Shown here: piece by piece, positions 1-8,458 of the stretch | How the letters are laid out: every line of letters starts with the position of its first letter | How positions within the stretch are numbered: position 1 is the first letter of the stretch | DNA from: Alphaproteobacteria bacterium | GTDB lineage: Bacteria; Myxococcota_A; UBA796; GCA-2862545 | Direction of reading: 5' to 3' | Assembly: GCA_020632885.1 (NCBI GenBank) | Contig: JACKEQ010000031.1 | Coordinates: forward strand, 1 to 64,000 | Length of the DNA stretch: 64,000 nucleotides | Notes under the pieces: model-generated | What the model saw: only the letters and a program-made list of their open reading frames with translations | What the model was told of the DNA's origin: nothing | Database searches by the model: none | Program-made: the position numbers and the translations under genes

Positions 1-87
1 CTGCAGAGCGTAGCGCGAGAGCCCGCGTCCACAACCGCCCTTCGGGAAACACAGTCCGGCCGGGGTGGCAAAGATCCGCCCGACGCG

Positions 88-93
88 TAGAGT
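88..93 (+). promoter_or_regulatory. Putative -10 box of a leaderless promoter
   Basis: TAGAGT lies exactly 6 nt before the ATG at 100, so transcription would begin at or next to the A of the start codon. There is no Shine-Dalgarno sequence in front of this ATG. The same arrangement recurs at several other genes in the window. No convincing -35 box was seen. Confidence 0.4.
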
Positions 94-99
94 CGAAGC

Positions 100-1848
100 A
101 TGAGTCTGACCCTTCGGGTGTTCGTCGTGCTGACCACCCTGGTCGCCCTCGCCGTGCTGGGTACCGTCGGCGTGGTCGTGTCGGGGTTCGAGCAAGAGCA
201 CCGCAAGACCACCGAGGCCCTCCTGACCCGGGAGACCCTCCTGCAGGCGGCACGTCTCGTCCACAGCGTCCAGGGTGCCCAGGAGGCCGTGGAGGCACTC
301 GTCCGCGACCCCAGGATCCAGACGCTCGCCCACGATCGTTCGCCCGGAGCCCTCGACGCGGCGGCCGACGCGCTCGGCGGTGGCCTCCGCAAGGATGCCT
401 TCCAGGCCCGCGTGCTGGACGTCGCCGGAGGACGGGAGCTGATCCGGATCGACCGGGTCGGCGACCGTGCATCTCGGATGCCCGAGCCGGCGCTGCAGGA
501 CAAGAGTGGCGAGCCCTACATGGCCGAAGCGCGAAGGCTCGGTCCGGGCAGGACCTGGTCCAGCGCCATGACGCTGAACCGGGAGCACGGGGCGCCCGAT
601 GGCACGGGGCGCATCACCCTCCGCGTCCTGCGGACCCTGGAGTCGGGTGACCTCGTCCTCGTGCTCAACCTGGACGCCTCGACCTTCCTGAGGTCCTTGC
701 CGAAAGGCGTCGACGACCTGCCGCTGGGCCGCTGGTACATGGACGACGCGGGGACGGTCGTCCTGCGGGATCTCGACGCCGACGGCCTCCCGACCTCCAA
801 GCCGGACTCGCCGGAGTGGATCGTCGCACGGCGCCTCGTCGACTACGGGCCACCTGACCTCCAGCACAGCCTGACGGTGGTGGTGGGGACGCCGGCCGAC
901 ACCGCCCGCGTCGCCACACTCCGCGCGCTGGCGTCCGGACGCCCGCTCCTGGTCCCCCTGCTGGTGGGACTCGCGGCACTGGCGGTCCTCCTGGCCACCC
1001 AGGCGACCCGACCCATCGTGCGCCTGGAGCGCGCGGTCCGCACGCGCGCCTCCCCCACGCGCTTCGAGCGACCCGAGGCTCTCCGGGGGGAGGCGGCCGC
1101 CCTCGCGGACACCCTGGAGCGCGCCCTGCTCGAGGCCGAGCACACCGCGACCGTACGCACCCTGGCGCGGGAAGCCGAGGACCTCGTGTACGTGGCCGCC
1201 CACGACCTCAAAGGGCCCATCCGTACCGTCGCGATGACGGCCGACCTCCTCGATGCCAGGGGCCAGGAGAAGTGGCTCGAGCGACTCAAGGAGGCCACCG
1301 GGCGCATGCAGGTGCTCATCGACGGTCTGAAGGATGTGGCGCGCTCGGGGAGGCCCGAAGCGGTGACGTCGATCGACCTCGGCGCCGTGGCCCGAGACAC
1401 CCTTGCGGCCCTGGACGCCGAGATCCGTGCCGCCGGAGCCGTGGTCTCCGTGGGCCCTCTGCCACGGTTCGCCGGTCATCCCAGAGCGGTCGCCACCCTC
1501 CTCCGCGAGCTGCTCCGCAACGCCGTGGCTGCAAGCAGGCCGGGCAGGCCAGTCAACGTGTGGTTGGAGGGCAGGAGCACGCCCGAAGGGGTCGAGCTGG
1601 TCGTACGGGACGACGGTGTCGGGATCGCACCCGAGCACCGCGCACAGGTGTTCCGCCTCTTCGGGCGACTCGACGGGGTCTCGGTGGACCATCCAGGGAT
1701 CGGGCTCGCCCGCTGTCGCCGGATCGCGACCCTCCACGCGGGGTCCATCCACCTCGACGAGGCAGAAGAGGGCGGGGCACGCTTCACCGTGGTGCTTCGG
1801 GCTGCTCCGCCGGCTACGGGCACCCCCTCGGAGGATGGGCATGGCTGA
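100..1848 (+). CDS. Membrane sensor histidine kinase
   Basis: This is a 582-residue two-component sensor kinase. A first membrane segment (about residues 7-29) and a second (about 282-300) enclose a roughly 250-residue extracytoplasmic sensor region. A short HAMP-like linker and helix lead to the H-box VAAHDLKGP, with the phosphorylated His at about 368. The HATPase region follows, with N-box LRELLRNAV, G1 box DDGVGI and G2 box GIGLARC. All catalytic motifs are intact, so it should autophosphorylate on His and pass phosphate to a response regulator. None is encoded next to it inside the window. Its 3' end overlaps the next gene by 8 bp, suggesting coupled expression. The signal it senses is unknown. 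Confidence 0.9.
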   Translation: MSLTLRVFVVLTTLVALAVLGTVGVVVSGFEQEHRKTTEALLTRETLLQAARLVHSVQGAQEAVEALVRDPRIQTLAHDRSPGALDAAADALGGGLRKDAFQARVLDVAGGRELIRIDRVGDRASRMPEPALQDKSGEPYMAEARRLGPGRTWSSAMTLNREHGAPDGTGRITLRVLRTLESGDLVLVLNLDASTFLRSLPKGVDDLPLGRWYMDDAGTVVLRDLDADGLPTSKPDSPEWIVARRLVDYGPPDLQHSLTVVVGTPADTARVATLRALASGRPLLVPLLVGLAALAVLLATQATRPIVRLERAVRTRASPTRFERPEALRGEAAALADTLERALLEAEHTATVRTLAREAEDLVYVAAHDLKGPIRTVAMTADLLDARGQEKWLERLKEATGRMQVLIDGLKDVARSGRPEAVTSIDLGAVARDTLAALDAEIRAAGAVVSVGPLPRFAGHPRAVATLLRELLRNAVAASRPGRPVNVWLEGRSTPEGVELVVRDDGVGIAPEHRAQVFRLFGRLDGVSVDHPGIGLARCRRIATLHAGSIHLDEAEEGGARFTVVLRAAPPATGTPSEDGHG

Positions 1849-2596
1849 CCACATCGTGGAGATCGCCGACGGGTTCTGGAACGTGCGGGGATCCTTCAAG
1901 ATCGCCGGATTCGTGGACATCGGCACGCAGATGTCCCTCGTGCGTCGTCCCGACGGGCGCTTCCTGCTCCTCGACTGCTACACGCCCACGGGCGCCGTGC
2001 GCGACGAGCTCATGGAGCGCACGGACGGCGGGAAGGCCGTGGACGCCATCCTGAACCTCCACCCGTTCCACACCATCCACTGCAAGGCGGTGCACGAGCT
2101 GTTCCCGGACGCGAAGCTCTACGGCACCCGCCGGCACGCCGAGAAGAAGCCCGACCTCCCCTGGGAGCCCGTGCGCACCGAGGATCCCGAGCTCGCCGAG
2201 CTCTTCCCGGAGCTGGTGTTCTCCGTGCCCCGCGGCGTGCACCTCGTCCCCGCGAACGAGAACCTGCACTTCGCGTCGGTGCTGGCGTTCCATCCGGCCA
2301 CCCGGACGCTGCACGTGGACGACACGCTCATGTTCACGAAGCTCCCGTTCATCGGCGGGCTGTCGTTCCACCCGACCCTGGCGAAGGTGCTCGAAGAGCG
2401 TCCGGGTGCCGTGGACGAGTTTCGCGCCTGGGCCGCCGAGCTCGTCGAGCTCTGCCGGGACGTCGACACCGTCTGCGCCGCCCACACCCGCCCGCTCCGC
2501 GCCAGCGACGGTGGGCCCCCCGTCGCCGAGCGGGTCCAGAAGGCCATCGCGGACGTGGAGGCGAAGCTCGCCGCCCACGCGAAGAAGCACGGCTAG
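1841..2596 (+). CDS. Metallo-beta-lactamase-fold-like protein, function unknown
   Basis: This 251-residue protein has a histidine cluster HPFHTIH (residues 74-80) after a predicted strand, then an Asp in HVDDTLMF and a C-terminal AAHTRPL. That order resembles the metal ligands of a metallo-beta-lactamase fold, although HxHxDH is not strictly kept (the Asp is missing). The start is set at ATG 1841 because GGAGG at 1830-1834 is 6 nt upstream; the ATG at 1835 abuts the ribosome binding site. The gene overlaps the end of the histidine kinase gene. It has no signal peptide. Substrate and activity cannot be stated, and the fold assignment is an inference from motif spacing. Confidence 0.7.
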   Translation: MADHIVEIADGFWNVRGSFKIAGFVDIGTQMSLVRRPDGRFLLLDCYTPTGAVRDELMERTDGGKAVDAILNLHPFHTIHCKAVHELFPDAKLYGTRRHAEKKPDLPWEPVRTEDPELAELFPELVFSVPRGVHLVPANENLHFASVLAFHPATRTLHVDDTLMFTKLPFIGGLSFHPTLAKVLEERPGAVDEFRAWAAELVELCRDVDTVCAAHTRPLRASDGGPPVAERVQKAIADVEAKLAAHAKKHG

Positions 2597-3528
2597 CCGC
2601 GCGGTTCGGCCTCGTACGCGGCCACGATCGCGTCGAACCTGGCCGTGAGGGCCTCCACCAGGCGCTCGCGGAACCAGCGATGCCCGGGATCGTCGGCGTG
2701 GCGGACCTTCCAGAGGGCGGCCGCGCGCACCGGAGGCACGGGCAGGGGCGGCTCGCGCAGGACGAGCCCCAGGGTGTCCACGAAGGGCGCCAGGAGCTGC
2801 AGGGCCCCCGTGAAGAACGCGTCCGTGCGGGCCACCACGTGGGGCGCGAGCAGCAGGTTGGGCACGTACAGCCCCACGCGCCTCTCCAGGCCGCGCGCCG
2901 CGAGCATCTGGCCCAGGGGGCTCGGGGTGTCCGTGCCGAACCGGACCTGGACGTGGGGCCACGCGAGCCACGTCTGCACGTCCCAGGGCCGCTCGAGGGC
3001 CGGGTGACCGGCGCGCATCGCGACCACGGCCCGCGTCGACCCGAGCACACGGGCCTGCACGCCGGGCGCGTCGTCCGGGAGCACGTCCAGGAGCACGTCC
3101 GCGGCGTCGAGGGCGCGTGGGCCCCGGTCCGCGCGGATGTCGATCTGGAGGTGCGGGGCGTCCGCCAGGGCTCCGAGGATGTCGGGCAGCACGGGGGCCA
3201 GGGCGTCCGGGCAGGCGAGCACGAACCGCCGGGTGGACGTCGCGGGGTCGAAGCTCCCGGTACGGGCCAGCACCTCGCGCAGGTCCTGGAGCGCGCGGCG
3301 CAGCGGCTGCTCGAGGGCCAGGGCACGCGCGGTCGGCACGAGCACGCCCCCCTCCCGCACGAGCAGCGGGTCCCCGAGCGTCACCCGGAGCCGGCCGAGG
3401 GCGTGGCTGACGGCGGGCTGGGACCGTCCGAGACGGCGAGCGGCGTCGGTGACCGAGCGCGTCTGCAGGAGCACGTCGAGCGTGCGGAGGAGGTTGAGGT
3501 CGAGGGAGGCGAGGGCGTCCATGTCCAT
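2593..3528 (-). CDS. LysR-family transcriptional regulator
   Basis: The N-terminal winged helix-turn-helix (LDLNLLRTLDVLL through TDAARRLGRSQPAVSHALGRLR) is typical of LysR regulators. A roughly 230-residue effector-binding region follows, giving about 311 residues. The start at 3528 (or 3522) is preferred to one at 3558, because the LysR motif begins there and the longer form would run through the TGCA inverted repeat at 3558-3570. The gene is divergent from the NAD-epimerase gene at 3618, the classic layout for a LysR protein controlling its neighbour. Its 3' end overlaps the convergent gene at 1841-2596 by 4 bp. The inducer is unknown. Confidence 0.9.
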   Translation of the reverse strand: MDMDALASLDLNLLRTLDVLLQTRSVTDAARRLGRSQPAVSHALGRLRVTLGDPLLVREGGVLVPTARALALEQPLRRALQDLREVLARTGSFDPATSTRRFVLACPDALAPVLPDILGALADAPHLQIDIRADRGPRALDAADVLLDVLPDDAPGVQARVLGSTRAVVAMRAGHPALERPWDVQTWLAWPHVQVRFGTDTPSPLGQMLAARGLERRVGLYVPNLLLAPHVVARTDAFFTGALQLLAPFVDTLGLVLREPPLPVPPVRAAALWKVRHADDPGHRWFRERLVEALTARFDAIVAAYEAEPRG

Positions 3529-3536
3529 CCATCTCG

Positions 3537-3570
3537 TGCATGTTCTCATGCCCATCATGCATTCGCTGCA
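3537..3570. promoter_or_regulatory. LysR-type operator candidate (T-N11-A box)
   Basis: TGCATTCGCTGCA (3558-3570) is an inverted TGCA pair that fits the LysR T-N11-A rule. A second inverted pair, TGCATG (3537-3542) and CATGCA (3556-3561), surrounds a 13-nt spacer. Both sit between the divergent LysR and epimerase genes, where an autoregulatory and target operator is expected. Confidence 0.5.
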
Positions 3571-3617
3571 CGTGTCAGACCAGGTGAAGGAGGGGCATCA
3601 GCGAGAAGGGAGCCATC

Positions 3618-4595
3618 ATGAAGGTGTTCATCACGGGCGGATCGGGGTTCATCGGCGGACACGTGATCGAGGCGCTGGCCGCCGACCACGACGTCCTGGC
3701 CCTCGCGCGGTCGGATCGGTCGGCCGCCACGGTGCGCGGCTATGGTGCGAAGGCCGTCGCCGGAGCCCTGGAGGACGTCGACGCCGCCATGCTGGCCGGG
3801 GTGGACGCCGTCGTGCACGTGGCCGCCTACGTCGAGGAGCACGGTCCCGAGGAGGCCTTCTGGGAGGCCAACGTGATCGGCACCCAGCGCGTCCTGGACG
3901 CCGCGAAGGCCGCCGGCGTGCGTTCCTTCGTGCACATCTCCAGCAACGCGACGGTGTTCACGGGCCGGGGCCAGGTCGACGTCGACGAGGACGCCCCGTA
4001 CGTGCTCGACCAGGTGCTCCCCTACTGCCGCACCAAGGCGGAGGCGGAGCGCCGCGTGCTGGAGGCCCACGGGCCGTCGTTCCGCACGGTGGCCCTGCGC
4101 CCGTGCTTCGTGTGGGGCCCTCGCGACACGAGCGTGCTGCCGGCCCTCGAGCGCATGGTGGCCGAGGGGAGCTTCGCCTGGATCGACGGCGGTCGTCCGC
4201 GGGTGTCCACCACCCACGTCGACAACCTCGTGCATGCCGTGCAGCTCGCCCTGGAGGGCCGCGGGCCGGGCGGACGTTCGTACTTCGTCACCGACGGGGA
4301 CGACGTCACCATGCGCGAGTTCATCGGAGGCGTCGCGGAGGCCGTCGGGCTCGACCTCCCCGGGCGCTCGCTGCCGGGCGGGCTGGTCCGGAGCGTGGCC
4401 TGGGGTCTGGAGTCCACGTGGGCGCTGTTCGGGTGGTCGGGACCGCCGCCCATCACGCGCATGGCGGCGACGCTGATGTCCTCGGACATGACGGTGAAGA
4501 CGGACCGCGCCCGCGAGGAGCTGGGCTGGGCGCCGGTGATCGATCGGGCCACGGGTCTCGCCCGGCTCGGAGCGACCCGACGCGCGGCAGCGTGA
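3618..4595 (+). CDS. NAD(P)-dependent epimerase/dehydratase (extended SDR)
   Basis: This 325-residue extended short-chain dehydrogenase/reductase starts with the dinucleotide-binding motif ITGGSGFIGGHV. It has the YCRTK catalytic Tyr-x-x-x-Lys near residue 136. The sequence looks like the 3-beta-HSD/nucleoside-diphosphate-sugar epimerase branch rather than a dedicated sugar epimerase, so the substrate is open. A GGGAG ribosome binding site precedes ATG 3618. It is divergent from the LysR gene and probably regulated by it through the TGCA repeats between them. It is 37 bp upstream of gshB on the same strand. Confidence 0.85.
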   Translation: MKVFITGGSGFIGGHVIEALAADHDVLALARSDRSAATVRGYGAKAVAGALEDVDAAMLAGVDAVVHVAAYVEEHGPEEAFWEANVIGTQRVLDAAKAAGVRSFVHISSNATVFTGRGQVDVDEDAPYVLDQVLPYCRTKAEAERRVLEAHGPSFRTVALRPCFVWGPRDTSVLPALERMVAEGSFAWIDGGRPRVSTTHVDNLVHAVQLALEGRGPGGRSYFVTDGDDVTMREFIGGVAEAVGLDLPGRSLPGGLVRSVAWGLESTWALFGWSGPPPITRMAATLMSSDMTVKTDRAREELGWAPVIDRATGLARLGATRRAAA

Positions 4596-4632
4596 CGCGC
4601 GGGATACGACGGGACATCCCGTCGGAGGCCGC

Positions 4633-5574
4633 GTGAAGCACCTGTTCGTCATGGACCCCCTCGAGCGCATCCAGGTCGGGGGCGACTCCACCTACGTCAC
4701 CATGCGCGAGTGCACCGACCGCGGCTTCGAGGTCGCGATGTGCACGCCCGATCGGCTCTTCAGCCACGACGGCGAGGCCCGGGCCACGGTCACCCCGGTC
4801 CGCACGACGGCGGACGCCCCGTACTTCCACACCGGCACGCCCCACGAGAGCGCGCTGGAGGCCTTCGACGTCGTGTGGATGCGGAAGGACCCCCCCTTCG
4901 ACATGACCTACATCTTCTCGACCTACCTGCTCGACATGGCGGGAACGAAGGTCGTGAACCACCCCGCCGGCCTCAAGCTCTTCAACGAGAAGCTCTGGGT
5001 GCAGGCGCGCTGGCCGCAGTTCCAGCCCGAGACCCTCATCACCAACGACATCAAGCGCATCCGGACGTTCGTGGAGGACGCCGGCGGCCGGATCGTGCTC
5101 AAGCCGTGGGACGGGAACGGCGGCCGGGGGGTTCTGGTCACCGAGAAGGGGGACGCGAACCTGTCGTCCATGATCGAGCTGCTCACCCGCGAAGGCCGGG
5201 ACTACCTCATCGCCCAGCGCTACCTCCCGGGCGTCATGCACGGCGACAAGCGCGTGCTGCTCTTCGCCGGCGAGGTCGTCGGCGCCATGGCGCGCGTGCC
5301 CGTCGCCACCGACCACCGCGCCAACATGCACGTCGGGGCCCGCGTGCACCGCTGCGAGCTCACCGAGCGCGACCGCGAGATCTGCGCCGCCATCGGCCCC
5401 GCGCTGCGCGAGCACGGCCAGCTCTTCGTGGGCATCGACCTCATCGACGGTCACCTCACCGAGATCAACGTCACGTCCCCCACGGGCATCCAGGAGATCA
5501 ACCGGCTCTACGGGCTGAAGCTCCAGGCCGACCTCGTGGACGCCGTGATCGCCCACACCGGAGGCCACGCATGA
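4633..5574 (+). CDS. gshB: Glutathione synthetase
   Basis: The 313-residue product joins gamma-glutamylcysteine and glycine using ATP, the last step of glutathione synthesis. The N-terminus (MDPLERIQVGGDSTYVTM) and the ATP-grasp sequences LKPWDGNGGRGV and LIDGHLTEINVTSPTGIQE are characteristic of prokaryotic GshB, and the length is normal. The start is GTG 4633 with GGAGG 6 nt upstream. It overlaps the following TPR gene by 4 bp (ATGA), so the two are probably translationally coupled. No gshA is seen in the window. Confidence 0.95.
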   Translation: MKHLFVMDPLERIQVGGDSTYVTMRECTDRGFEVAMCTPDRLFSHDGEARATVTPVRTTADAPYFHTGTPHESALEAFDVVWMRKDPPFDMTYIFSTYLLDMAGTKVVNHPAGLKLFNEKLWVQARWPQFQPETLITNDIKRIRTFVEDAGGRIVLKPWDGNGGRGVLVTEKGDANLSSMIELLTREGRDYLIAQRYLPGVMHGDKRVLLFAGEVVGAMARVPVATDHRANMHVGARVHRCELTERDREICAAIGPALREHGQLFVGIDLIDGHLTEINVTSPTGIQEINRLYGLKLQADLVDAVIAHTGGHA

Positions 5575-6689
5575 TCGCCCTGCTCCTCTCGCTCGCGCCG
5601 GCCCTGGCGCTCGACCCCGAGAGCCTCCGCGCGAAGGAGGAGCTCGGCCTGGAGCCGACGGTGGCCCAGGAGATCCGCGACGGTCTGGAGCTCCTCTACC
5701 AGCGGAAGTACACCGACGCGCGCGACCACTTCGCGGACCTCGAGAAGCGCCACCCCACCGACGCCGCTGGGCTGGGCCCGATGTCGGACCTGCTCGTGTG
5801 GCAGGCCCTGATGATGGAGAACTTCGACTTCCGGTTCGACAAGCAGTACTGGACGAGCAGCAAGGAGGCCCGCACCCGGCTGGAGGCCGCGATCCAGGTG
5901 CCCGGCAACGACGGCTGGGAGCACTTCCTGCTCGCGGGCGTGACGGGCATCGAGGCCATCCACCTGATGCGGACCTCGAAGTACCTCACGGCCCTGCAGA
6001 CGGCCTTCGAGGCCATGGACCACGCCGAGAAGACCCGCGCGCTCTCTCCCGGCTTCACCGACCTGAAGCTCGCGGACGGGATGTACAACTACTGGCGCAC
6101 GGTCGTCACGAAGTCCTCGGGCATGCTCCCGGACTTCGGCGACCACCGCAGCGAGGGCATCGAGCAGATGCTGGCGGTCGAGCGCGACGGGCTCTTCCTC
6201 AAGGCCCCGACCACGATGTCGCTCGCGTTCACGTGGATCGAGGAGGGCAAGAAGGAGGAGGCGCTCGAGAGCTGCCTGAAGAACCGCACGCCCTACCCGG
6301 ACAACGTGATCAACAACCTCATCACGGGCTCCGTGTACGTCTCGATGAGCAAGTACAAGAGCGCCATCGGGGTCTTCGACGAGATCCTCGAGGACAGCGA
6401 GAACAACAAGCGCGCCCGGTACTGGAAGGGCATCGCGCTGCAGCGCTCCGGACGCCTGGAGGAGGCCCTGGGGGAGTACCAGACCTACCTGGCCGCGGAC
6501 TACATGGAGAAGGACCAGCGGGCCCAGGCGCACTACCGGGTCGGGCAGATCAAGTACCAGCAGAAGAAGTACCTGGAGGCCGAGGAGGCCTGGAAGACCG
6601 CCATCAAGGTGGACGGCGGCCACAAGCGCAGCAAGGACCGCCTGGACGCGATGAAGGCCGCCCGGAAGGAAGGCACCATCAGCTACTGA
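5571..6689 (+). CDS. Exported TPR protein, function unknown
   Basis: This 372-residue protein begins with a very short hydrophobic leader (MIALLLSLAPALALDPE) that looks like a minimal signal peptide without basic residues. The rest is helical. Clear TPR-like repeats lie in the C-terminal third (YKSAIGVFDEILEDSENNKRARYWKGIAL and a further pair after it, each written here only in part by motif: paired helices with A/G-Y-A spacing). It follows gshB with a 4-bp overlap. It is probably a periplasmic or outer-surface scaffold; nothing in the sequence suggests an enzymatic role. Confidence 0.8.
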   Translation: MIALLLSLAPALALDPESLRAKEELGLEPTVAQEIRDGLELLYQRKYTDARDHFADLEKRHPTDAAGLGPMSDLLVWQALMMENFDFRFDKQYWTSSKEARTRLEAAIQVPGNDGWEHFLLAGVTGIEAIHLMRTSKYLTALQTAFEAMDHAEKTRALSPGFTDLKLADGMYNYWRTVVTKSSGMLPDFGDHRSEGIEQMLAVERDGLFLKAPTTMSLAFTWIEEGKKEEALESCLKNRTPYPDNVINNLITGSVYVSMSKYKSAIGVFDEILEDSENNKRARYWKGIALQRSGRLEEALGEYQTYLAADYMEKDQRAQAHYRVGQIKYQQKKYLEAEEAWKTAIKVDGGHKRSKDRLDAMKAARKEGTISY

Positions 6690-7467
6690 CGGGCCGCCAG
6701 AGCAGGTAGCCCTTCCGGAGGAGCCCGGGGCGACGCACGACGTCCGGGCGCTCCATGAGCCGCTCGCCCGCGGCCACCCAGTGCGCGAGCGGACCGAACG
6801 TGGAGGCCGGCTGCGTGCGGCTCCACGCGTCCTCCCAGGCCTCGAGGAGCGCGTGCACGGGCTCCCCGGCCACCATGCGGTGGATGTGGTCCTTGGGCAG
6901 CACGGCCGCGAAGGCCCGCGGGCTCTCCGGGATCCGCCGCGGGTTGACGGAGAACACGACCTCGGTGGGCTGGCCCGGACGCACCAGGCTGACGACCATC
7001 AGGGCACCCGTCGGGGTGCTGGTGCCCTCCGCGAGCATCCCGCCGGGAGCGAGCTTCGCGAGCATCTGGGCATGAGCGTCCGCCACGGCGTCCGGAGGGT
7101 ACTGCCGCAGCACGTTCATGGCGCGCACGACCACGGGCCGCTCGTCCGGTAGCAGGGGGAGCTCGAATCCACCTCGACGGAAGCGGGTGATCGCGTCGTT
7201 CGCCCAGCGGGCCGCCTCGACCCGCTCGGGGTCGATCTCCAGCCCGATCACCAGCAGGTCGGGACGCACGGCCCGGAAGCGACGTGCGCTCTCCAGGGTG
7301 GTCGTGGGCAGGCGGCCGTACCCGACGTCCACGAAGGCGCCGCCCGGTCGGCGGAGCAACGCCTCGGCCTCCACCACCAGGAGGCGATCCAGCCGCCGGA
7401 GACGGCCCGCCGCCGTCTTTCCGCGCGTCGCGTGCCCGAGCGGCTGCTTGTGGGTCCTGTAGCTCAC
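6679..7467 (-). CDS. SAM-dependent methyltransferase-like protein
   Basis: The 262-residue protein has a class I methyltransferase-like core: motif I FVDVGYGRLP (about residues 44-53), an acidic residue ending the second strand in VIGLEIDPERV, and a later RAMNVLRQYPP segment where the active-site loop would be. The substrate is unknown. The start is set at GTG 7467 because TATACA on the minus strand stands 7 nt before it; a longer form from ATG 7491 would include that promoter element. It is divergent from the pseudokinase gene. Its 3' end overlaps the convergent TPR gene by 11 bp. Confidence 0.7.
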   Translation of the reverse strand: MSYRTHKQPLGHATRGKTAAGRLRRLDRLLVVEAEALLRRPGGAFVDVGYGRLPTTTLESARRFRAVRPDLLVIGLEIDPERVEAARWANDAITRFRRGGFELPLLPDERPVVVRAMNVLRQYPPDAVADAHAQMLAKLAPGGMLAEGTSTPTGALMVVSLVRPGQPTEVVFSVNPRRIPESPRAFAAVLPKDHIHRMVAGEPVHALLEAWEDAWSRTQPASTFGPLAHWVAAGERLMERPDVVRRPGLLRKGYLLWRPVSS

Positions 7468-7474
7468 CGGTGGA

Positions 7475-7482
7475 TGTATAAA
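7475..7482. promoter_or_regulatory. Shared bidirectional -10 element
   Basis: TGTATAAA contains TATAAA on the plus strand (7477-7482, 7 nt before ATG 7490). It also contains TATACA on the minus strand (complement of 7475-7480, 7 nt before GTG 7467). Both genes would be leaderless and their -10 boxes overlap by four bases, so RNA polymerase could serve only one direction at a time. Confidence 0.5.
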
Positions 7483-7489
7483 CGGTCCC

Positions 7490-8458
7490 ATGGACTGGAA
7501 CGACCTGGCGAGCGTGCGGGGCACAGAGATCGACGGCCACCGCGTGGAGGAGGCGATCGACGCCCGGACCGCGCGCACGCTCCGGCTCTCGGACCGCCGC
7601 TCCGGCCGCCTGCACGTCCTGGATCTCGACCCCGCCCTCGAGGCCGAGCTCCGCGCGGGCATCGACACGACCCCGGCGCGCGGGGTGCTCCCGGTCCTCG
7701 GGTCCGGCGTGCTGGACGCCGACCACGGCTACATCGTCACCGCGGACGTCGAGGCCCCCACCCTGGACGACCTGCTGGAGGAGGGCCCCCTGGAGGCCTC
7801 GCGGGCCACCCGCATCCTCATGGGGCTCGCGGAGGCCCTGGCCTCGCTGCACGCCCGCGGCCTCTCCCTGCTGGACCTCCGACCCACCGACGTGCTCGTG
7901 CAGGCATCCTGGGACGGTGACGGCGTGCTCGTACCGCCCCACCCGTCGCTGGTGGGCCCGCCGTCCGGTCGGTCGCTCGGGGGCTACTGCGCACCGGACG
8001 CGGAGTTCGACCCCGACGAGCGCGCCGACCAGTTCACCCTCGGTGTGCTCGGGTTCGAGCTGCTCACCGGCGCCACGCCCCACAACCCGGACGCGCCGCC
8101 GGGCGAGCGCACCCTGCTGCCCATCGGCTCCATCGACGGGGCACCCGAGGCGCTGTCCTCCCTCGTGACCCGGCTCCTGCGCGACGAGCCGAGCGCCCGG
8201 TTCCCGTCCATGGCGGCCGTGGTGACGGCCCTCCATGCGCTGGAGTCCGGCGCCGAGCCGTCCACCTACGGGCACTTCACGCCCGCCATCCCCCACCAGC
8301 GGTCCTACCGGCCCACCGGGAGCCTCGACGTGGCCCCGGAGCCCGAGGTCGACGAGCTGGAGGGCGAAGCCGACTCGATCCTCGGCTTCCTCCTGCTCCT
8401 CGTCGTCGCCTGGGCCGTCGCGATGGGCCTGTCGGTGGCGGTGTTCTGGCTCTGGTAG
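7490..8458 (+). CDS. Membrane-anchored pseudokinase (degenerate Ser/Thr kinase)
   Basis: The 322-residue protein follows the outline of a Ser/Thr kinase but lacks catalytic residues. The catalytic loop reads LHARGLSLLDLRPTDVLV (residues 120-137), where HRD has become LLD, Lys is Arg131 and the metal-binding Asn is Asp134. No DFG is present and the strand-3 Lys is missing. Later C-lobe features survive (YCAPDAEFDPDERADQFTLG and GFELLTGATPH). A transmembrane helix lies at the extreme C-terminus (about 297-320), with the kinase fold on its N-terminal side. It is likely a scaffold or allosteric partner. It ends directly against the convergent STAND-like ATPase gene with no gap (TAGCTA carries both stops). 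Confidence 0.8.
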   Translation: MDWNDLASVRGTEIDGHRVEEAIDARTARTLRLSDRRSGRLHVLDLDPALEAELRAGIDTTPARGVLPVLGSGVLDADHGYIVTADVEAPTLDDLLEEGPLEASRATRILMGLAEALASLHARGLSLLDLRPTDVLVQASWDGDGVLVPPHPSLVGPPSGRSLGGYCAPDAEFDPDERADQFTLGVLGFELLTGATPHNPDAPPGERTLLPIGSIDGAPEALSSLVTRLLRDEPSARFPSMAAVVTALHALESGAEPSTYGHFTPAIPHQRSYRPTGSLDVAPEPEVDELEGEADSILGFLLLLVVAWAVAMGLSVAVFWLW

